This document shows, one piece after another, positions 58,521-64,000 of a stretch of 64,000 nt of DNA (positions are counted from its first letter, which is position 1; each line of letters opens with the position of its first letter). Location: NCBI GenBank assembly GCA_947496865.1, contig CANMEE010000001.1, positions 310,001-374,000 on the forward strand. The letters are read 5' to 3'. The DNA is from an uncultured Sphingomonadaceae bacterium (GTDB taxonomy: Bacteria > Pseudomonadota > Alphaproteobacteria > Sphingomonadales > Sphingomonadaceae). The notes under the pieces were generated by a model. That model was not told the origin of the DNA, searched no databases, and was given only the letters and a program-made list of their open reading frames with translations. The translations under genes were made by a program, and so were the position numbers.

Positions 58521-61022
58521 ATGAAATCGCGCAAAGACGCCTTTAAAGATACCGCCATTTTTGGATTGGCCCTAACCGCTTTGATCGGCGCCCCGGCCCA
58601 TGCACAAGAAGCTGCATCGGAAGAGTCCGCTAGAGAAAGCGGTTTGAACGTTATCGTCGTGACGGCGCAACGCCGAGAAGAAAGCGTTCAAGATATCCCC
58701 ATAGCAATTTCTGCTTTCTCTGCGGATGAACTGGAAACGCGAGGCGTCTCAAACGCACTGGAAGTAACCCAATTTGTTCCCAACCTTGTGGGATTGAACA
58801 ACACTGGGCTTGGAACCGCCAACTCCTATTATCTACGTGGGATTGGGAACACAGAATCCATCGCAACTTTTGATCCCCCCATCGGCACCTATGTTGACGA
58901 CATTTACATGTCGCGCCAAAATGCAAATAACCTGTCCTTTTTCGATATTGATCGTTTGGAAGTGTTGCGCGGTCCGCAAGGAACATTGTTCGGCCGAAAC
59001 ACAACGGGCGGTGCAATCAACGTAATTTTGAAAGAGCCAGGCGATGAGTTCGCTGGCTATGTAGAAGCCGGATATGGCAGCTATGAGCGCTATTTGGTGC
59101 GCGCATCAGTAGACGTGCCGCTCGCTGACAGCTTTGCAGTGAAACTATCAGGCTATTTTCAGGATGACGAAGGATATGCTCAGAACACGACAACAGGTGA
59201 GCGCGTCAATGAAAATGATGGTTGGGGTGTAAGACTGGGCCTTCGCGGCGAGCTGTCCGACAGTGTTCGTTGGACGGGCTCCTATATGCATACCTATGCC
59301 GATTCCGGAAACATACTCAATTTTGACTGCGATCCCGCCAATCCATCCAATTGTGATGGCCGGTTTGTTACCACAGGACTCACCAAAGACGGTAACTTCA
59401 ATGGCCTATTGACGGGACCTAAGAATAATTTTGGATCTGGAAACGAGGTTGCGATGGACTTTATATCATCCAACCTTGAATTTGGTGTGGGTGATTTCAC
59501 CGTAAATCTTATCACCGGTTTCGTTAGCCTAGATCAGGATTTTGCTTTGGACTTTGCCGACGGCAGGGGATTGCCAAGTACAAGTTCGCCAATCCCACCG
59601 GTTCTTGGGTATACATTCGGCGGATTCACGATTGCCAACCAAGGAGACCACACGCAATTCACGCAAGAGTTGAAATTCACGGGATCACTAGCAGACGGTC
59701 TGATCGATCTTGTTGGCGGGGTCTATTATTTCCATGAAGAGAATACGACCGATTTCGGTGATATATTCACTTTGCCCTTCGCACCGCCGCCTACTGGTTT
59801 TCCATTCATCCTGGCTGATCGGACAATCAAAAACAGCGCGGAAGCTTGGGCTGGCTACCTTCAGGGCGATCTAAACGTAACGGATGATCTGACAATTACA
59901 GCGGGCATTCGTTACACGGACGAAGAAAAGTCGTTTGAAATTCGCGATAACAGGGCGTCGTGTAACGATGGAACCATCGAAGCAACCTGCGTCGATTCAC
60001 AAAATTTGATCGCCACCAATGGCTTGGCGATCCCAGATGATCAGAGCGTTGGTATTTGGACACCGCGTTTTGCGATCAACTATGCAGCGACAGATGATCT
60101 TCTTGTCTTTGCTTCTGCAACACGGGGCTTCAAGTCCGGCGGCTGGAACGCTCGCGGAACATCAGCAAGCGAACTGCTGCCGTTTGGACCAGAAAAAGCA
60201 TGGAGCTATGAAGCAGGTTTCAAATCAGAGTTTCTGGACAATAGAGTGCGTTTGAACGTCACCGCATTTTATCTGGACATTGCAGATCTCCAGACGCCTT
60301 CCGCTTTTATTCGAGCCGATGGATCATTGGCCTTTATCACCCGAAACTTTGCTGATTACCGCAATAAGGGCATCGAAGTGGAGTTTAATACCGCACCCGT
60401 GGATGGGTTAAACATTTTCGCATCTCTGGGATATCAAGACGATAATTATCGCATAAACCGCAATGCGGCCGCTTTGGATGCCTTTGGCGTTCAATCGGTA
60501 AATGCGCAACAGGCGGCCTGTCAGGCACAATTGGCTGCTGGTCAGATACCAAATCTTTCAGGCGGCGACACTGCGGCGTCCTGTGGCGTGGGTATTGTTG
60601 CTCCTGACGGTAGTATCGCGGAACCCGTCCGGACACCTGATTGGACAATCGCAATCGGCGGCAGCTACACTGCGGAATTCGGTGGCGGCTTTTCGCTCGT
60701 TCCATCGATCAATGCAAACTGGCGCAGCAACAGTGAAACCGGCACGAGCGAGGTTACGCTTTTCGATCAACCGGTAACCGGACTGAGCGGCACAGTCTTC
60801 CCTTCCAACACTCTTGGTAACGGCAATGTGATCACGGGTTCTTTTTCCGAAGATCGGTGGATCGTTAATGCCGGTATCGCGCTGAAAAGCGATGCGGGTT
60901 GGTCGATTACCGCCGAATGCAAAAATTGTTTCGATGAGGAATCTGTGGAATCAACGCTGGCAAACTTTAGCTATCTTAATCCACCGCGGTCGTTTCTGAT
61001 CAAAGGACGTTTTGATTTTTAA
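58521..61022 (+). CDS. TonB-dependent outer-membrane receptor (833 aa)
   Basis: Third uptake barrel. ATG 58521 (MKSRKDAFKDTAIF) follows GGGAGAC; the open frame runs 44 codons further back through the operator, which is not credible coding. Signal peptide cut at AHAQ-E; TonB-box-like LNVIVVTAQRR; plug with LEVLRGPQGTLFGRNTTGGAINV; barrel with FASATRGFKSGGWN and the terminal RSFLIKGRFDF ending in Phe. Closest in style to sphingomonad receptors for organic substrates. Likely controlled both by the LysR protein and by the TTGTCCGGACAA-binding regulator. Confidence 0.92.
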   Translation: MKSRKDAFKDTAIFGLALTALIGAPAHAQEAASEESARESGLNVIVVTAQRREESVQDIPIAISAFSADELETRGVSNALEVTQFVPNLVGLNNTGLGTANSYYLRGIGNTESIATFDPPIGTYVDDIYMSRQNANNLSFFDIDRLEVLRGPQGTLFGRNTTGGAINVILKEPGDEFAGYVEAGYGSYERYLVRASVDVPLADSFAVKLSGYFQDDEGYAQNTTTGERVNENDGWGVRLGLRGELSDSVRWTGSYMHTYADSGNILNFDCDPANPSNCDGRFVTTGLTKDGNFNGLLTGPKNNFGSGNEVAMDFISSNLEFGVGDFTVNLITGFVSLDQDFALDFADGRGLPSTSSPIPPVLGYTFGGFTIANQGDHTQFTQELKFTGSLADGLIDLVGGVYYFHEENTTDFGDIFTLPFAPPPTGFPFILADRTIKNSAEAWAGYLQGDLNVTDDLTITAGIRYTDEEKSFEIRDNRASCNDGTIEATCVDSQNLIATNGLAIPDDQSVGIWTPRFAINYAATDDLLVFASATRGFKSGGWNARGTSASELLPFGPEKAWSYEAGFKSEFLDNRVRLNVTAFYLDIADLQTPSAFIRADGSLAFITRNFADYRNKGIEVEFNTAPVDGLNIFASLGYQDDNYRINRNAAALDAFGVQSVNAQQAACQAQLAAGQIPNLSGGDTAASCGVGIVAPDGSIAEPVRTPDWTIAIGGSYTAEFGGGFSLVPSINANWRSNSETGTSEVTLFDQPVTGLSGTVFPSNTLGNGNVITGSFSEDRWIVNAGIALKSDAGWSITAECKNCFDEESVESTLANFSYLNPPRSFLIKGRFDF

Positions 61023-61194
61023 ATCCGGCAATATGCCTGATATCATCTAAGTCCGAATGGTCGGCAAAATCGTATCTAACTTGCGCTTTAATGTGGCGGC
61101 ACAATCGCATAGACCAAAGGGGAAGCTGGGCATTTAACCGCCTGTCTTCCCTTTTTTGGACTTTTGATAGCGCTACGATTAAAAGGCGCTATAG

Positions 61195-61206
61195 TTGTCC
61201 GGACAA
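61195..61206. promoter_or_regulatory. Operator copy 10, TTGTCCGGACAA
   Basis: Perfect core, right flank ATTT. It lies 22 bp before the MFS start codon at 61229, within a 206-bp gap after the TonB receptor. Confidence 0.85.
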
Positions 61207-61228
61207 ATTTTCGAATCATAGAGGGTGC

Positions 61229-62521
61229 ATGACAGATCAGAACACGAGCAGCAGCGAGTTCGCCATGGGCTGGAAGGTTCTGCTCGCGGGCGTCCTCGGC
61301 GTTGCTTGCGGGGCATCACCCCTCCCCTTTAATGTCATCGGATTTACCGTCGAACCGCTGATCGCAGAATTTGGCTGGACCCGAACCCAGATATTGTTTC
61401 CGATTACCATCTTCGGAATTATCGCTTCTTTATTGGCGCCCTTTTTCGGATCACTGGCGGATAAATATGGTGTCCGGAAAGTCGCTCTCTATTCTCTTTT
61501 AGCCTTTGGCCTTTCTTTCGCGGCAATATCTTTCACGCCGACCGCTCAGGTCACTTCGACGCTGTATATTTATTACGCGCTATGGGTCGTCGTTGGCCTA
61601 ATCGGCATAGGCTCCACGCCCGTCAGTTGGAGCCGCGCGATCAACCTGTGGTTTTACAAAAATCGCGGGCTGGCATTGGGCATATTGCTTTTGGGCACCA
61701 GCCTAGCGGCCATTGCGGTTCCAAAACTGGCGGTATGGGGTATCGAAAATTATGGTTGGCGTGCCATGTTCGCTATAGTCGCCGCGCTGCCGATATGCGT
61801 CGCCTTGCCCATCGGCTATTTTCTGTTTCGCGAACCTCGGCCAGAAGAACGGCCCAAAGCCATATTGAGCGACAGCGGCAATCTCACCGGTGTTACCTTA
61901 GGCACCGCGTTAAGAGACTATCGCTTCTGGCTAATCTGGTTATCCATTGCGGTAATCGCCACCGCTTTTGGCGGTGCATTTATCAATTTGCCAACCATGT
62001 TAGGGGATCGCGGACTCGACGCGCAGACTGCGGCCTCCGTCATGGGCGTGCTAGGCATTGGCATATTGTCAGGGCGGATTATCACTGGCGCACTACTCGA
62101 CCGATTCTGGCAGGGTTTTGTGGCCTTTCCGCTGCTCTGCCTGCCAGCCATTTCCTGCTATCTCCTCCTCGGCGATACGATTGCTTTTCCGATGGCAGCG
62201 CTGGCCGCTTTTCTGCTCGGCTTTGCAGCCGGTGCGGAAAGCGACCTGATCGCTTATCTCACCGGCCGCTATTTCGGCATGGCCAACTATGGAAAAATCT
62301 ACGGTATGCTCTACATGCCATTTGGTTTTTTCTCAGCCTTGTCACCGATCATCTATGCCAGCGTGCGCGATAATATGGGTAGCTATGACCCGATCTTGAG
62401 CGTCGCGATTTTCGGCTTTGTCATAGGCGGTGGACTGTTATTATTCCTCGGCCGCTATCCCGACAGTTTACCTGAAACCGGCCCTTCCTCCCAAGAGAAA
62501 TTTGCAATGGAGCCAAGCTGA
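61229..62521 (+). CDS. MFS transporter, monocarboxylate/OFA-like (430 aa)
   Basis: Twelve-helix inner-membrane carrier. GWKVLLAGVLGVACGASPLPFNVIGFTVEPL starts helix 1; GSLADKYGVRKVALYS is motif A after helix 2; WSRAINLWFYKNRGLALGILLLGTSLAA and the symmetrical GILSGRIITGALLDRFW in the second half are typical of the OFA/monocarboxylate group. ATG 61229 has GAGGGTGC before it; the frame extends 46 codons upstream through the operator. Its stop overlaps the ATG of the FAD oxidase (TGATG). Probably imports a carboxylic acid produced outside the cytoplasm. Confidence 0.9.
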   Translation: MTDQNTSSSEFAMGWKVLLAGVLGVACGASPLPFNVIGFTVEPLIAEFGWTRTQILFPITIFGIIASLLAPFFGSLADKYGVRKVALYSLLAFGLSFAAISFTPTAQVTSTLYIYYALWVVVGLIGIGSTPVSWSRAINLWFYKNRGLALGILLLGTSLAAIAVPKLAVWGIENYGWRAMFAIVAALPICVALPIGYFLFREPRPEERPKAILSDSGNLTGVTLGTALRDYRFWLIWLSIAVIATAFGGAFINLPTMLGDRGLDAQTAASVMGVLGIGILSGRIITGALLDRFWQGFVAFPLLCLPAISCYLLLGDTIAFPMAALAAFLLGFAAGAESDLIAYLTGRYFGMANYGKIYGMLYMPFGFFSALSPIIYASVRDNMGSYDPILSVAIFGFVIGGGLLLFLGRYPDSLPETGPSSQEKFAMEPS

Positions 62522-64000
62522 TGGCCACGAAAGCCAATCCCACCGCAGCCCAGTATATTGCCGATAGCGGCGCAGAGGTTTTAACCGATGACGAGGCACT
62601 GAATTTCTATGCCCATGATGTCTATCAGCGCGGTGCCGATCTGCTGGCTGTCGTCCGTCCGAAAGACAAGGATCAGCTGTCAGCGGCAATTGCCGCGACC
62701 ACCGCGCAAAATATTCCGGTCGTCCCACGCGGCGGCGGGATGAGCTATACTGGCGGTTATACAACGACCAAAGCGGGCGCGGTATTATTTGATCTGGCGG
62801 CAATGGACCGCATATTGGAGATTAACGAGACCGACATGACGGTCACCGTCGAAGCGGGTTGCACTTGGGCAAAACTTTATGAAGCCTTGGCGCCCAAAGG
62901 ATTGCGCACCCCATTTTGGGGCACGTTATCCGGCCTGAAAGCCTCGATCGGCGGCGGCATGAGCCAAAATTGCTTGTTCTGGGGGTCGGGCCGTTATGGC
63001 ACCGCGGCTCAAAGCTGCATTGCGATGGAAGTGGTGCTGGCTGATGGCACGATCCTTAAAACCGGTGCGAATTTCACCCGGCCCTATGGTCCTGATTTGA
63101 CCGGGCTATTCTTGGCCGATACCGGCGCACTGGGCATGAAAGCGACGATTACGTTGCGCTTGATCCCCGAAGCCGAGGCCCATGGCTATGCAAGCTTCAC
63201 CTTTGAAAATCACAAGGATATTTTGGCGGCAATGGGCGCGATCGAACGGTCCGGCGTTTCGACGGAATGTTTTGGTTTTGACCCCAGTCTGAACGCGATT
63301 CGCATGCAGCGCGACAGCCTTGGCAGCGACGCCAAGGCGCTGGGGCAGATGATGAAGAAACAGGGCACTGTCTGGGGCGCGATCAAGGAAGGCGCAAAGG
63401 TCGTTGCCGCTGGCCGTGACTTTATGGACGAGGCGAAATTCTCTCTCCACGTATTGACTGAAGCACGCATTCAGGCAGCCGCAGATGATGATCTGAAACG
63501 CGCGCGCCAAATGGCACTGGCCAATGGCGCGACCGAGACAGAGAATACCATTCCGAAGATTATCCGTGCCAATCCGTTTGGGCCTTTGAACAGTATGCTG
63601 GGGCCGCAGGGTGAACGCTGGGCGCCGGTTCATGGCTTGCTGCCGCATAGCCGGGCGATTGCCTGTTATGATGCTATCCTCGCACTGTTCGAAAACCATC
63701 GCGAAGAGATGGATCAGCACGGCATTTTCACTGGCATATTAGTGTCGGCGGTCAGCGGATCCGGATCGATTATTGAGCCTTGTCTCTACTGGCCGGACGC
63801 ATCGAACCCCGTCCATGCGGCGACAATAGAAACTGCTCATTTCGCCCAGCTACCGACACTGGAAAGCAATGCTGAATCGTGGGCATTGACGCAAAAGTTG
63901 AAGCAAGCGCTGGTTGATCTGTTCCACGATCATGGCGCGGCCCATTTACAAATAGCCAAAACCTATCGCTATCGCGACAGCCTTGACCCTGCCGCCGATG
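62521..64000 (+). CDS. FAD-linked oxidase (VAO/GlcD family), C-terminus outside window
   Basis: The first 493 codons are present and open; the gene runs off the right edge. The PCMH-type FAD domain is clear: LLAVVRPKDKDQLSAAI, then PVVPRGGGMSYTGGYTTTKAG near residue 70, MTVTVEAGCTWAKLYEAL, GLKASIGGGMSQNCLFWGSGRYGTAA and VLADGTILKTG. The second half is the substrate domain. Such enzymes oxidise hydroxyacids or phenols and pass electrons to a cytochrome, quinone or O2. No signal peptide. Start ATG overlaps the MFS stop, so carrier and oxidase are coupled and should handle the same compound. Confidence 0.88.
   Translation, partial: MATKANPTAAQYIADSGAEVLTDDEALNFYAHDVYQRGADLLAVVRPKDKDQLSAAIAATTAQNIPVVPRGGGMSYTGGYTTTKAGAVLFDLAAMDRILEINETDMTVTVEAGCTWAKLYEALAPKGLRTPFWGTLSGLKASIGGGMSQNCLFWGSGRYGTAAQSCIAMEVVLADGTILKTGANFTRPYGPDLTGLFLADTGALGMKATITLRLIPEAEAHGYASFTFENHKDILAAMGAIERSGVSTECFGFDPSLNAIRMQRDSLGSDAKALGQMMKKQGTVWGAIKEGAKVVAAGRDFMDEAKFSLHVLTEARIQAAADDDLKRARQMALANGATETENTIPKIIRANPFGPLNSMLGPQGERWAPVHGLLPHSRAIACYDAILALFENHREEMDQHGIFTGILVSAVSGSGSIIEPCLYWPDASNPVHAATIETAHFAQLPTLESNAESWALTQKLKQALVDLFHDHGAAHLQIAKTYRYRDSLDPAAD

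Noticed and set aside
60627..60634. GTCCGGAC inside the third TonB receptor gene
   Set aside because: Only the 8-bp core is present, flanked by CCC and ACC without the TT/AA ends, and it is inside coding sequence; counted as chance.
63106..63720. 204-codon minus-strand open frame at the right end
   Set aside because: Antisense to the FAD-linked oxidase, whose frame is open and motif-rich from 62521 to the window end.
1..64000. CRISPR arrays, IS elements, phage genes, tRNA or rRNA genes
   Set aside because: I looked for regular short repeats, transposase or integrase motifs, and clover-leaf or rRNA-like sequence and saw none; a dedicated tRNA scan would be the decisive check.

Overview
The window reads as accessory catabolic DNA of an aerobic, heterotrophic alphaproteobacterium, most likely a sphingomonad (Sphingopyxis, Sphingorhabdus or a relative). 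Support: three large TonB-dependent receptors used as operon-leading uptake genes, moderate GC around the mid-50s by eye, Shine-Dalgarno starts, many translationally coupled (ATGA) gene pairs, and one copy of a CTTCGACAGGCTCAG-type inverted repeat that I know from sphingomonad genomes. The genus is inference. I see no tRNA, rRNA, IS element, phage gene or CRISPR array. I call 62 protein genes; two run off the window ends.

Left zone (about 1-25.5 kb): a CoA-dependent ring and side-chain degradation set. It has a TonB receptor, four short-chain dehydrogenases, a limonene-epoxide-hydrolase-fold enzyme, two MDR reductases, three acyl-CoA dehydrogenases (two of them an adjacent pair), an SCP-x-type thiolase next to a DUF35 protein, a ketosteroid isomerase with its whole catalytic triad, a 2-oxoacid-dehydrogenase-type E1 alpha/beta pair with a free lipoyl carrier, a LuxR-type regulator, a Rieske oxygenase, a GST, a VOC enzyme, a ThuA-like protein, a crotonase, an acyl-CoA ligase, a TIM-barrel protein and a SnoaL-fold dehydratase-like protein. 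Together they suggest breakdown of a steroid- or terpenoid-like substrate; the true substrate is not proven.

Right zone (about 25.5-64 kb): a second catabolic system whose transcription units carry the same palindromic operator, consensus AATTTGTCCGGACAAATT. I find ten copies, all in promoter regions and none left of 25.5 kb. They front a secreted protein of unknown function; a divergent pair made of a LolA-like periplasmic protein and a Tat-exported flavin oxidase plus hydrolase; a TonB receptor divergent from a hydrolase plus nitrilase-fold pair (three operators between them); a nine-gene operon with an MFS carrier; a five-gene operon (CitE-like lyase, MaoC hydratase, acyl-CoA dehydrogenase, two CaiB/BaiF CoA-transferases) divergent from a DUF1838 gene; a membrane protein; another TonB receptor; and an MFS plus FAD-oxidase operon. 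An eight-gene minus-strand operon (two MmgE/PrpD proteins, a PaaK-like ligase, an amidase, SDR, deacetylase, crotonase, VOC) diverges from a GntR/HutC regulator, which is my leading candidate for the operator-binding protein.

Working model for the right zone: TonB receptors bring the substrate across the outer membrane, Tat- and Sec-exported oxidase and hydrolases start on it in the periplasm, MFS carriers import the products, and cytoplasmic VOC, MDR, amidase and CoA enzymes finish it. The last steps resemble the CoA-transferase / MaoC hydratase / CitE lyase route known for itaconate. The substrate of this regulon is unknown to me, and it is the best candidate here for an undescribed system.
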